Program-made: the position numbers and the translations under genes | Source: Terrirubrum flagellatum | GTDB lineage: Bacteria > Pseudomonadota > Alphaproteobacteria > Rhizobiales > Beijerinckiaceae | Assembly (NCBI RefSeq): GCF_022059845.1 | Contig: NZ_CP091851.1 | Location: 2,294,001-2,358,000, forward strand | Reading direction: 5' to 3' | DNA: 64,000 bases | The notes under the pieces: generated by a model | The model's database searches: none | Told to the model about the DNA's origin: nothing | What the model saw: only the letters and a program-made list of their open reading frames with translations | Part shown: one piece after another, positions 53,741-61,668 of the stretch | How the letters are laid out: each line of letters starts with the position of its first letter | Position numbering within the stretch: position 1 is the stretch's first letter

Positions 53741-55195
53741 ATGACGATCCTGATCCGCGGCGGAATGGTGGTGAATCACGATCATCGGCGGCGCGCCGAT
53801 GTGCTGATCGATGACGGCTCGATCGTCGGGATCGCGGAAAAAATAGACGCGCCTGCCGGCGCAGAAATCATTGACGCCGGCGGCGCTTTTGTGATGCCAG
53901 GCGGCGTCGATCCCCACACTCATCTTGAGATGCCCTTCATGGGCACGACGTCGGCGGATGATTTCGAATCCGGCACGCTTGCGGCGCTTTCCGGCGGCAC
54001 GACGATGGTCGTCGATTTCTGTCTGCCGGGTTCGAACCAGTCGCTCGCAGCGGCCTATCAGGAATGGCGTCACAAGTCGGAGAAGGCCGCGAGCGACTAT
54101 GGCTTCCACATGGCGATCACGTCATGGAGCAAGCAGACGCATGACGAGATGGATGCGGTCGTCAAAACCTACGGCATCAACACCTTCAAGCATTTCATGG
54201 CCTACAAGGGCGCGCTGATGGTGAATGATGACGAGATGTTCAACTCGTTCCGTCGCTGCGCGCAACTCGGCGCCATGCCGCTGGTCCACGCCGAGAATGG
54301 CGACGTCGTGGCGCGCCTGCAGCAGGAATATCTGGCGAAAGGCGTCACCGGCCCCGAAGCGCACGCCTATTCCAGGCCGCCTGAAGTCGAGGGCGAAGCG
54401 ACCAATCGCGCGATCATGATCGCCGACATGGCGGGTTGTCCCGTCTACATCGTCCATACCTCCTGCCGCGAGGCGCAGGAGGCGATCGCGCGCGCCCGCG
54501 CGCAGGGCAAACGCGTCTATGGCGAGCCGCTGATCCAGCATCTCGTGCTCGACGAGAGCGAATATCAGAACAAGGACTGGCAGCATGCGGCGCGGCGCGT
54601 GATGTCGCCGCCATTCCGCGACAAGAAAAACCAGGATGCTCTCTGGGCCGCGCTGCAATCCGGCGCGCTGCAGGTGGTGGCGACCGATCACTGCGCCTTC
54701 ACCGATGAGCAGAAGCGCACGGGCCTCGATGATTTCACGAAGATCCCGAACGGCACCGGCGGCCTTGAAGATCGGCTCGCCGTGCTCTGGACCGCCGGCG
54801 TCAACACGGGGCGACTGACGCCGGAAGAATTCGTCGCCGCGACCTCCGCGAATATCGCGCGCATCCTCAATGTCTTTCCGAAGAAGGGCTCCGTGTCCGT
54901 TGGCGCCGATGCCGACGTGATCGTGTGGGATCCCAAGGCGACGAAGACGATCACGGCGAAGAAGCAGATGAGCCGCATCGAATATAATGTGTTCGAAGGC
55001 TATCAATGCACGGGCCTCGCGAAGGTCGTGCTGTCGCGCGGCAAGATCGCGTGGAAGGAAGGCGACGTGCGCGCCAAAGCGGGCGACGGGGCCTATGTGC
55101 CGCGGCCCGCCTTCCCCGCCGTCCATGTCGCCAACGCGACCTGGCGCGAACTGACAAGCTCCAAGCCTGTCGCGCGTGACTCCGTCACGCCGTGA
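53741..55195 (+). CDS. hydA: dihydropyrimidinase
   Basis: 484 residues. It hydrolyses 5,6-dihydrouracil/dihydrothymine to N-carbamoyl-beta-alanine or its methyl derivative, the second step of reductive pyrimidine breakdown. The amidohydrolase dinuclear centre is intact: H59 and H61 (GGVDPHTHLEMPF), carboxylated K150 (NTFKHFMAYKG), H183 (LVHAENGD), H239 (YIVHTSC) and D316 (VATDHCAF). It lies 61 bases after the binding-protein gene and 15 before the next enzyme. A D-hydantoinase activity is also possible, but the complete pathway favours dihydropyrimidines. Confidence 0.95.
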   Translation: MTILIRGGMVVNHDHRRRADVLIDDGSIVGIAEKIDAPAGAEIIDAGGAFVMPGGVDPHTHLEMPFMGTTSADDFESGTLAALSGGTTMVVDFCLPGSNQSLAAAYQEWRHKSEKAASDYGFHMAITSWSKQTHDEMDAVVKTYGINTFKHFMAYKGALMVNDDEMFNSFRRCAQLGAMPLVHAENGDVVARLQQEYLAKGVTGPEAHAYSRPPEVEGEATNRAIMIADMAGCPVYIVHTSCREAQEAIARARAQGKRVYGEPLIQHLVLDESEYQNKDWQHAARRVMSPPFRDKKNQDALWAALQSGALQVVATDHCAFTDEQKRTGLDDFTKIPNGTGGLEDRLAVLWTAGVNTGRLTPEEFVAATSANIARILNVFPKKGSVSVGADADVIVWDPKATKTITAKKQMSRIEYNVFEGYQCTGLAKVVLSRGKIAWKEGDVRAKAGDGAYVPRPAFPAVHVANATWRELTSSKPVARDSVTP

Positions 55196-55210
55196 ACGAT
55201 TGAGACTGCC

Positions 55211-56461
55211 ATGACCGCCGCCACCAATCTTACGATCGATCCTCAGCGCCTGTGGGATTCTCTCATGGAGACCGCCAAGATGGGCGGCACGCCAAAGGGG
55301 GGAATCAAGCGCCTGACGCTGACCGATGAGGACAAGCGCGTGCGCGACTGGTTCAAGGCGCAATGCGAAGCATTGGGCTGCGTCGTCACGGTCGACGAGG
55401 TCGGCAACATGTTCGCGAGGCGCGCCGGCCGCAACAATGACCTCGCGCCGATCTGCATGGGCTCGCATCTCGACACGCAACCGACCGGCGGCAAGTTCGA
55501 TGGCGTGCTCGGCGTGCTCGGCGGGCTTGAAGCGATGCGGACGCTGCACGCCGCGAATTATGTCACCCATGCGCCGATCGAGCTCGTCAACTGGACGAAC
55601 GAGGAAGGTTCGCGTTTCGCGCCGGCGATGCTGGCGTCAGGCGTATTCGCCGGCGTGTTCAACTCGGACTTCGCCTGGTCGCGCGAGGATCGCGCCGGCG
55701 TTAAATATGGCGATGAGCTCGAGCGCATCGGCTACAAGGGCGTGGAGAAGGCGGGCGGCCACAAACTCGGCGCGATGTTCGAGTTGCATATCGAGCAGGG
55801 ACCGATCCTCGAAGACGAAGCGAAGATGATCGGCGTCGTCACCGGCGTTCAGGGCATGCGTTGGTATGAAGTAACGGTGACAGGACAGGACGCGCATACC
55901 GGCGCGACGCCGATGCGGTTGCGCAAGAACGCGCTGCTGGGCGCCGCGCGCGTGATCGACGCGGTTGACCGGATCGCGCAGGAGCATGCGCCTGATGCGG
56001 TCGGCACGGTCGGGCTCATCGAGAACCGGCCAAATTCGCGCAATGTTATCCCCGGCGAAGTGTTCTTCACCATCGATTTCCGCCATCCCGACGACAAGGT
56101 TCTCGACGCGATGGAAGCGAAGTTCCGCGCGGCGTTGAAAGATGTGATGGAGCCGCTGAAGCTCGCCTATGACGAAAAGCGCATCTGGGATTCGCCGGCG
56201 GTGAAGTTCGCGCCTGAATTGATTGCGTGCGTGCGGCACGGCGCGGAGAAGTCAGGCTTCGCCATGCGCGACATGGTGTCGGGCGCAGGCCATGACGCCG
56301 CCTATATCGCGCGCGTCGCGCCGACGACGATGATCTTCGTGCCCTGCGCCGGCGGCGTCAGCCACAATGAATCGGAATCGAGCACCATCGACGAATGCGC
56401 GGCGGGCGCGCAAGTGTTGCTTGAAGCCGTGCTGGAATATGATCGGCGGCTTGAGGGATAA
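55211..56461 (+). CDS. N-carbamoyl-beta-alanine amidohydrolase (beta-ureidopropionase type)
   Basis: 416 residues, M20-type Zn hydrolase of the HyuC/allantoate amidohydrolase group. Metal and catalytic residues are present: H86 and D97 (GSHLDTQPTGGKFDGVLG), E131/E132 (NWTNEEGSRF), H193 (ELHIEQGP) and H385 (GGVSHNESE). It releases beta-alanine, CO2 and ammonia in step three of the pathway. The dimerisation lid contains VTGQDAHTGATPM. It ends the plus-strand operon and converges on the cupin gene. Confidence 0.93.
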   Translation: MTAATNLTIDPQRLWDSLMETAKMGGTPKGGIKRLTLTDEDKRVRDWFKAQCEALGCVVTVDEVGNMFARRAGRNNDLAPICMGSHLDTQPTGGKFDGVLGVLGGLEAMRTLHAANYVTHAPIELVNWTNEEGSRFAPAMLASGVFAGVFNSDFAWSREDRAGVKYGDELERIGYKGVEKAGGHKLGAMFELHIEQGPILEDEAKMIGVVTGVQGMRWYEVTVTGQDAHTGATPMRLRKNALLGAARVIDAVDRIAQEHAPDAVGTVGLIENRPNSRNVIPGEVFFTIDFRHPDDKVLDAMEAKFRAALKDVMEPLKLAYDEKRIWDSPAVKFAPELIACVRHGAEKSGFAMRDMVSGAGHDAAYIARVAPTTMIFVPCAGGVSHNESESSTIDECAAGAQVLLEAVLEYDRRLEG

Positions 56462-56475
56462 GCGCCCGCCGCTTC

Positions 56476-56985
56476 TTATTTCAGTGGGGCGGGATCGACC
56501 TTCTTCGAGCGCCGCTTGATGTCGGGATAGGGCGTTCCATCGCGCTTCACATACATCGCCGGCTTTCCCTGAGCCGGCGAGATCATGTCGATGTCGGGAT
56601 AGATCGCGCCGTCGCCCGGGATGCGCGTTCCGACTTCGATGCAGAATGCGTCGAACTGCGTTCGGTTCTGCAGACAATGCCCATTGGGATCGCCCGCTTT
56701 GAATCCGGCGGCGTCGCCCGGGCGCAGAATCTCTTCGCCGTCATCGGTGACGAGCGTCACCTCGCCGCTGAGGACATAGACGAATTCGTCGGACTCCGTC
56801 TGCCAGTGCCGCTGGCTCGACCACGCGCCGGGAGGAAGGCGCAGCAGATTCACGCCGAATTGCGTCAGGCCCGCGGGATCGCCGAGCTTCGTCCTTTCGC
56901 GCGAAACGCAGGGTTCATCGTATGGCGGCGGATAGAATGTTCCGACGTTGGCGACGAGCGTCGCGACATCAATCTTCTTCGCCAT
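56476..56985 (-). CDS. cupin-domain protein of the pyrimidine operon
   Basis: 169 residues, single cupin barrel. Motif 1 is GAWSSQRHWQTESDEFVYVL, followed by EVTLVTDDGEEILRPGDAAG; motif 2 includes AGDPNGHCLQN. The metal-binding His, Glu and His positions appear present, so it may be an enzyme. ATG 56985 is chosen over a start 36 bases upstream. It is the last gene of the preT-preA-cupin minus-strand unit. Its reaction is unknown; disposal of toxic intermediates or sensing are possibilities with no direct evidence. Confidence 0.82.
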   Translation of the reverse strand: MAKKIDVATLVANVGTFYPPPYDEPCVSRERTKLGDPAGLTQFGVNLLRLPPGAWSSQRHWQTESDEFVYVLSGEVTLVTDDGEEILRPGDAAGFKAGDPNGHCLQNRTQFDAFCIEVGTRIPGDGAIYPDIDMISPAQGKPAMYVKRDGTPYPDIKRRSKKVDPAPLK

Positions 56986-57042
56986 GGGGGGCACCCGAAC
57001 GAATCCTGTTCGGGCGATCATGAGCGGGAATGCGCGCCGCGT

Positions 57043-58416
57043 CTATTCCGCGGGAACGAACTCGTATTCATGCGCATGCGTGCTGCGCGGCTTCTCGACC
57101 GGCTCCTTCGGCATCGGCGCCGAGGCCATCGGATTGTTCGGATGCTCCTTCCAGGTGCGGTGGCCGCCGACCTGCAATCCGGTGCGCGGATCGACATAGC
57201 CGGCCGGGCGCGGCGTCAGCGTGATGCAATTGTCGACCGGGCACACGACGGCGCAGAGATTGCAGCCGACGCATTCCTCCTCAATCACCTCGAATTTTCT
57301 CACGCCATTGACCAGATGCGTGATCGCCTGATGCGACGTGTCCTCGCAGGCGATGTGGCAGCGGCCGCACTTGATGCAGAGATCCTGATCGATCTCCGCC
57401 TTCACGACATAGTCGAGATTGAGATGCTGCCAATCCGTCACCTTCGGCGTGGCGAGCCCAACGAGGTCGGACACGCTGCGATAGCCGCGCTCGTCCATGA
57501 AAGCGGAGAGGCCAGCGCTCATCTCTTCGACAATACGGAAGCCATAGACCATCGCGGCGGTGCAGACCTGCACCGTTCCAGCTCCGAGCGCCATGAATTC
57601 GGCGGCGTCACGCCAGTTCTCAATGCCGCCAATGCCCGAGATCGGCAGTCCGCGCGTGACTTCAGAGCGCGCGATCTCCGCCACCATGTTGAGCGCGATC
57701 GGCTTCACCGCGCGGCCGCAATAGCCGCCATGGGTGCTCTGTCCCCCGACATTGGGAAACGGCGTCATGTTGTCGAGATCAACGCCCATCACCGAATTGA
57801 TCGTGTTGATCAGCGACACCGCATCGGCGCCGCCGCGCATCGCGGCCTCCGCCGGCTTACGGATGTCGGAGATATTAGGCGTCAGCTTCACGATGACAGG
57901 CATGCGCGTGTGTTGCTTGCACCAGCGCGCGACCATCTCGACATATTCCGGCACCTGGCCGACGGCCGCGCCCATGCCGCGCTCGGACATGCCATGCGGA
58001 CAGCCGAAATTCAGCTCGACGCCATCAGCTTCGGTGTCCTCGACATGCTTCAGAATCTTCTTCCAGCTGTCTTCCTCGCACGGCACCATCAGCGAGATGA
58101 TCAGTGCGCGATCGGGCCAGTTGCGCTTGACCTCCTTGATCTCGCGGAGGTTCACGGAGAGCGGACGATCGGTGATGAGCTCGTTGTTGTTGAGCCCCAT
58201 GACGCGGCGATCAGGCGCGTGCCAGGCGCCGTAGCGCGGGCCGGAGACGTTGACGACCGGCGGCCCGTCCTCGCCAAGCGTTTTCCAGACTGCGCCGCCC
58301 CATCCCGCTCTGAAGGCGCGCTCGATGTTGTAGGCCTTGTCGGTCGGCGGCGCCGAAGCGAGCCAGAACGGATTCGGCGATTTGATTCCGCAGAAGTCGA
58401 CGCGAAGATCGGCCAT
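57043..58416 (-). CDS. preA: NAD-dependent dihydropyrimidine dehydrogenase subunit PreA
   Basis: 457 residues. An FMN-binding dihydroorotate dehydrogenase-like barrel (about 1-320) carries NFGCPHGMSERGMGAAVGQ and ISGIGGIENW. A C-terminal ferredoxin domain with two 4Fe-4S motifs follows (CIKCGRCHIACED and CVGCNLCAVVCPVDNC, about 338-395). With PreT it reduces uracil and thymine in the first step of the reductive pathway. A 60-residue Pro/His-rich tail follows the Fe-S domain. It lies 25 bases after preT. Confidence 0.95.
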   Translation of the reverse strand: MADLRVDFCGIKSPNPFWLASAPPTDKAYNIERAFRAGWGGAVWKTLGEDGPPVVNVSGPRYGAWHAPDRRVMGLNNNELITDRPLSVNLREIKEVKRNWPDRALIISLMVPCEEDSWKKILKHVEDTEADGVELNFGCPHGMSERGMGAAVGQVPEYVEMVARWCKQHTRMPVIVKLTPNISDIRKPAEAAMRGGADAVSLINTINSVMGVDLDNMTPFPNVGGQSTHGGYCGRAVKPIALNMVAEIARSEVTRGLPISGIGGIENWRDAAEFMALGAGTVQVCTAAMVYGFRIVEEMSAGLSAFMDERGYRSVSDLVGLATPKVTDWQHLNLDYVVKAEIDQDLCIKCGRCHIACEDTSHQAITHLVNGVRKFEVIEEECVGCNLCAVVCPVDNCITLTPRPAGYVDPRTGLQVGGHRTWKEHPNNPMASAPMPKEPVEKPRSTHAHEYEFVPAE

Positions 58417-58441
58417 TCAAACCTCCTTCAACGTGTGAACG

Positions 58442-59812
58442 TTAAGCCGCGACCGAGACGCGGGATTTCAGCCCGCGGCCGATCGAAATCGCCGCCTGCT
58501 TGCCGTCCTCGACAGCGGCGACGGTCAGATCCTGTCCGCCTGCGACACAGTCGCCGCCGGCCCAGACATCGTCGAGCGACGTCTTGCGTTCGACATCGAT
58601 CTTGATGCGGCCGCCTTCCAGCGTCAGCGCGCCGTCGCCGATCTCGGCGCCCAGCAAGGTCTGGCCGATCGCGAGGAAAAGCTGATCGCAATCGAGCGCA
58701 AGCTTGCGGCCGTCATCGACGAGCTTGCCATTCTCGTCTCTGGTGTAAGCAAGCTCGACGCCGCTGACATGACCATTTGCGTGCTTCACGCCGACAGGCC
58801 GCAGCCAATGACGGATCAGCACACCGTCGGTTTGCGCCAGTTCCTGTTCGAAATCGCTCGCCTTCATCGCGGCGGCGTCGCGGCGATAGACGATCGTCAC
58901 CTCTTCCGCGCCAAGGCGTTTCGCCTGGCTCGCCATATCGATCGCGGTCATGCCGCCGCCGACGACAACGACGCGGCGGCCAATCGCGACCTCGGACTTG
59001 TCTTTCGTCTGCCGCAAGCGCGCGATGAAAGCGACCGCATCCTCGACGCCTTTCACGCCGGCATGGTCGACGCCCAGCGCATTCACGCCGCCAAGGCCGA
59101 TGCTGAGGAACACCGCATCGAATTTCGCGCGGAGATCAGCGAGTTTCAGATTGTCGCCAAGCCGCGAGCCATATTCGATCGCAATGCCGCCAACGCCGAG
59201 GATGTAATCGACTTCGCGCGCCGCGAATTCATCGACCGTCTTGTACGCGGCGATGCCATATTCATTGAGGCCGCCAGCCTTCGGCCGCGCTTCAAAGATC
59301 GTCACCGCGTGGCCCTGCCGCGCCAGCGCGTGCGCGCAGCTCAATCCTGCAGGACCGGCGCCGACAACAGCAATCTTGAATCCCGTCGGCGCGTCCTGCT
59401 TGTAGATCTGCTTGCCGGTTTTGAAGAGCGCGTCCGTCGCGTAGCGCTGCAAGCGCCCGATCTCGACCGGCATGCCTTCGGCGTGCTCGCGCACGCAGGC
59501 TTCCTCGCACAGCGTTTCAGTCGGACACACGCGCGCGCACATGCCGCCCATAATGTTCGCATCGAGGATCGTCTTTGCCGCGCCGAGCGCGTTGGCGTTG
59601 GCGATCTGCCGGATGAAGAGCGGAATATCGATCTTCGTCGGGCACGCATTCATGCAAGGCGCGTCGTAGCAATAAAGGCAGCGCTCTGAGGCGACGATCG
59701 CTTCATGCTTGTCGAACGCGGGATGAAGGTCGGCGAAATTGGCGGCGTAGTCGGCTTCCGCGAGGCGGCCCGCTGCGATGTCAGGCCCCTTTTCCCAGGC
59801 TGATCCGCTCAT
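58442..59812 (-). CDS. preT: dihydropyrimidine dehydrogenase FAD/Fe-S subunit PreT
   Basis: 456 residues, GltD-like. The N-terminal cysteines CLYCYDAPCMNACPTKIDIP and MCARVCPTETLCEEACV bind Fe-S clusters. The FAD site GAGPAGLSCAHALA follows near residue 152, and the NAD(P) site VVVGGGMTAIDMASQAKRLG near 286. It passes electrons from NADH to PreA. The operator and promoter at 59837-59871 lie directly upstream, so transcription of preT-preA-cupin is probably controlled by RutR. Confidence 0.95.
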   Translation of the reverse strand: MSGSAWEKGPDIAAGRLAEADYAANFADLHPAFDKHEAIVASERCLYCYDAPCMNACPTKIDIPLFIRQIANANALGAAKTILDANIMGGMCARVCPTETLCEEACVREHAEGMPVEIGRLQRYATDALFKTGKQIYKQDAPTGFKIAVVGAGPAGLSCAHALARQGHAVTIFEARPKAGGLNEYGIAAYKTVDEFAAREVDYILGVGGIAIEYGSRLGDNLKLADLRAKFDAVFLSIGLGGVNALGVDHAGVKGVEDAVAFIARLRQTKDKSEVAIGRRVVVVGGGMTAIDMASQAKRLGAEEVTIVYRRDAAAMKASDFEQELAQTDGVLIRHWLRPVGVKHANGHVSGVELAYTRDENGKLVDDGRKLALDCDQLFLAIGQTLLGAEIGDGALTLEGGRIKIDVERKTSLDDVWAGGDCVAGGQDLTVAAVEDGKQAAISIGRGLKSRVSVAA

Positions 59813-59836
59813 CTCGCCCTCTCTCCCCGGACAGAT

Positions 59837-59852
59837 TTGACCATATGATCAA
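59837..59852. promoter_or_regulatory. RutR-type operator 2
   Basis: TTGACCATATGATCAA, identical in both half-sites to operator 1 and differing only in the central pair. It starts 25 bases upstream of the preT ATG and covers the probable -10 of its promoter. Confidence 0.85.
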
Positions 59853-59871
59853 AACAGAGAGAGCCTGTCAA
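59843..59871 (-). promoter_or_regulatory. probable preT promoter overlapping the operator
   Basis: On the minus strand: TTGACA (59871-59866), a 17-base spacer, and TCATAT (59848-59843). The -35 is consensus, the -10 weak. The -10 sits inside operator 2, so bound RutR would block polymerase (inference). Confidence 0.6.
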
Positions 59872-60058
59872 TGGAATGATTCCAAAGAGTGGAGCTGCGA
59901 TCCCGCTCGCTCCTCGACGCGTGAGTTGAGCGTCTCCTGGGCGAGATCCGCCCAATCTGATTTTTCTCGAATTGACCGAAATTTTTCTCGAGCAGCCGAA
60001 GCGCCCGGCCTGCGACTTTGCGCAGCATCTCGATCCCGCAACGGCCGTCAGCGACGCG

Positions 60059-60622
60059 CTAGCTCTTCGTTGAAGTTTTGAAGCTCGTCTTAAAGGGAAA
60101 GGTGACGATCGCGAGAAATGCGCCGCAGAGATAGAGCGCTGCAAATGCGGTTGCGACGCCTCCGAGCACATAGGACAACCACCATGAAGCGTAGACGGAT
60201 ATCCTGAGCGGCGCAGGATTCTGCTCAGCCATAAAGCGATCAAACTTCGCCTCCGTCTCAACCGCGAGTTCTGGCGAAGCCTGCACAACGACTTCTGGCC
60301 CATCGCTGACAATCGCGAATTGGCCTGTTGAATGGCTCACGGCGCCTGCCCGGCCCATGCGCCGATTTTCGGCTGTATTTTTATAGCGGAATTCCGCCGT
60401 CACATCCGCGCGCAACTCCTTTACATGCTCGATCTCTCTTTTTTGCCAGGGAATAAACATAAGAACATAGCGCGTCACCGCGACCCTGGCGGTTGACCCC
60501 GTCTTTTGGATCGCAACATCAGTGAACGGCGCAATAAGCGTAATGAGGATCGGCGCGCCAACGAAGACGAGCGCAGCGATCGTCTGAGTGATGATCGCGC
60601 CTTTAAGGCTTGCCTTGGCCAT
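60059..60622 (-). CDS. membrane protein of unknown function
   Basis: 187 residues with two hydrophobic segments: N-terminal IAALVFVGAPILITLIAPF (about 14-32) and C-terminal SYVLGGVATAFAALYLCGAF (about 150-170). A charged loop of about 110 residues between them includes RYKNTAENRRMG. GGAGAGGG precedes the start. No family is recognised. It is isolated between preT and the transglutaminase gene, with gaps of 246 and 167 bases, and therefore probably has its own promoter. Confidence 0.6.
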   Translation of the reverse strand: MAKASLKGAIITQTIAALVFVGAPILITLIAPFTDVAIQKTGSTARVAVTRYVLMFIPWQKREIEHVKELRADVTAEFRYKNTAENRRMGRAGAVSHSTGQFAIVSDGPEVVVQASPELAVETEAKFDRFMAEQNPAPLRISVYASWWLSYVLGGVATAFAALYLCGAFLAIVTFPFKTSFKTSTKS

Positions 60623-60789
60623 TTAAACCCTCTCCAAATTTCTTCTTCCTTTGCAATCAATCTTCAGGCAGCCTACTCGCTGTCGACCGCTGCTTCGAAA
60701 TCGCAGAACCTCAACGCGATGCGCAAAGCCAAACATTCATCACACAAATTCCATCGCGCGCGGCGAAGAGATTGAAAAAGATAAGTTGC

Positions 60790-61668
60790 TTATTCGACCG
60801 CAATGACGTCGACGGCGACTTTCACATCCTGATCGCCGGCGCCGAGAAGGATACCGTCGATCGGCGCCACGTCGGCATAGTCGCGGCCTGTCGCGAGCAC
60901 GATGTGATCATCGCCTGCGGGTATGGCGTTTGTGGGGTCGAGGCCAATCCACCCCACGCGCTGACCGCACCAGACGCTCACCCATGCATGCGTCGCGTCT
61001 GCGCCTTCGAGACGCTTCTTTCCCGGCGGTGGAATGGTGCGGAGATAGCCGCTGACATAAGCCGCAGGCACGCCGAGGCCGCGCAATCCCGCGATCATGA
61101 TATGCGCGAAATCCTGACACACGCCGCCGCGCCCCTCGAACGCCTGTGAAAGCGGCGTCCACACCTTCGTCGCATCGGGATCATATTTGAAGTCGCGCCG
61201 GATGCGCCGCATCAGATCAAGCGCTCCGTCGAGCGCAGAGCGACCCTCGGCGAAACTTTCCCGGGCATAGTCGATAACAGGCGCGTAACGCGGCACGCGA
61301 TGACTCGGAAACAGGAAATGCGCCGGCGACAGGCTCGCGACGCTGGCGACACCCGCGGCTTGCGCGCGCACGGCTTCGAGCGTCTCCTGCGGTAAAGCCT
61401 GCGGCAATGCTCCGCGCCTGACATCGACACGCGCGCGCGCGGTGAAGCTGATTTCCTCGTGCTCCGCGTCGATCGTCATGACCGTCACGCGATTGCCGAA
61501 GAAGCAGGCGCGCTCGGCGACGCTCGCCGGCTTTGGATCGACCGAAATCTGTGCGCTCAACACCTGCTGGCCAGGACCTGACAGCGGCGTCAGCCTGAGG
61601 CTGCACCGCGCGAAGGTGACCGGGACGCCATAGGTGTAAGACGTCACATGCGTGATGTCGTAGATCAC
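60790..61668 (-). CDS. transglutaminase-like cysteine-protease-fold protein
   Basis: 292 residues. An N-terminal beta domain (IYDITHVTSYTYGVPVTFAR) precedes the transglutaminase core with the triad Cys in GRGGVCQDFAHI (near 172), His in ADATHAWVSVW (near 223) and Asp in GLDPTNAI (near 240). No signal peptide. It overlaps the upstream gene by four bases (ATGA). The pairing of this family with a permuted ATP-grasp/alpha-E protein recurs in bacteria and suggests peptide or amide chemistry, but no substrate is established. Confidence 0.88.
   Translation of the reverse strand: MIYDITHVTSYTYGVPVTFARCSLRLTPLSGPGQQVLSAQISVDPKPASVAERACFFGNRVTVMTIDAEHEEISFTARARVDVRRGALPQALPQETLEAVRAQAAGVASVASLSPAHFLFPSHRVPRYAPVIDYARESFAEGRSALDGALDLMRRIRRDFKYDPDATKVWTPLSQAFEGRGGVCQDFAHIMIAGLRGLGVPAAYVSGYLRTIPPPGKKRLEGADATHAWVSVWCGQRVGWIGLDPTNAIPAGDDHIVLATGRDYADVAPIDGILLGAGDQDVKVAVDVIAVE

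Noticed and set aside
54122-55570. 482-codon minus-strand open frame opposite dihydropyrimidinase
   Set aside because: Antisense shadow of a gene with a complete active site; no domain or ribosome-binding site.
56677-58605. 642-codon plus-strand open frame antisense to cupin, preA and preT
   Set aside because: It lies opposite genes with intact motifs, is rich in Arg/His/Asp/Leu as expected from reverse-complemented GC-rich codons, and shows no domain. Third-position GC bias explains its length.
59809-60312. 167-codon minus-strand frame over the preT upstream region and the 3' half of the small membrane protein gene
   Set aside because: It overlaps the operator and promoter, and the membrane-protein frame in the same strand is better supported by hydrophobic segments and a ribosome-binding site.
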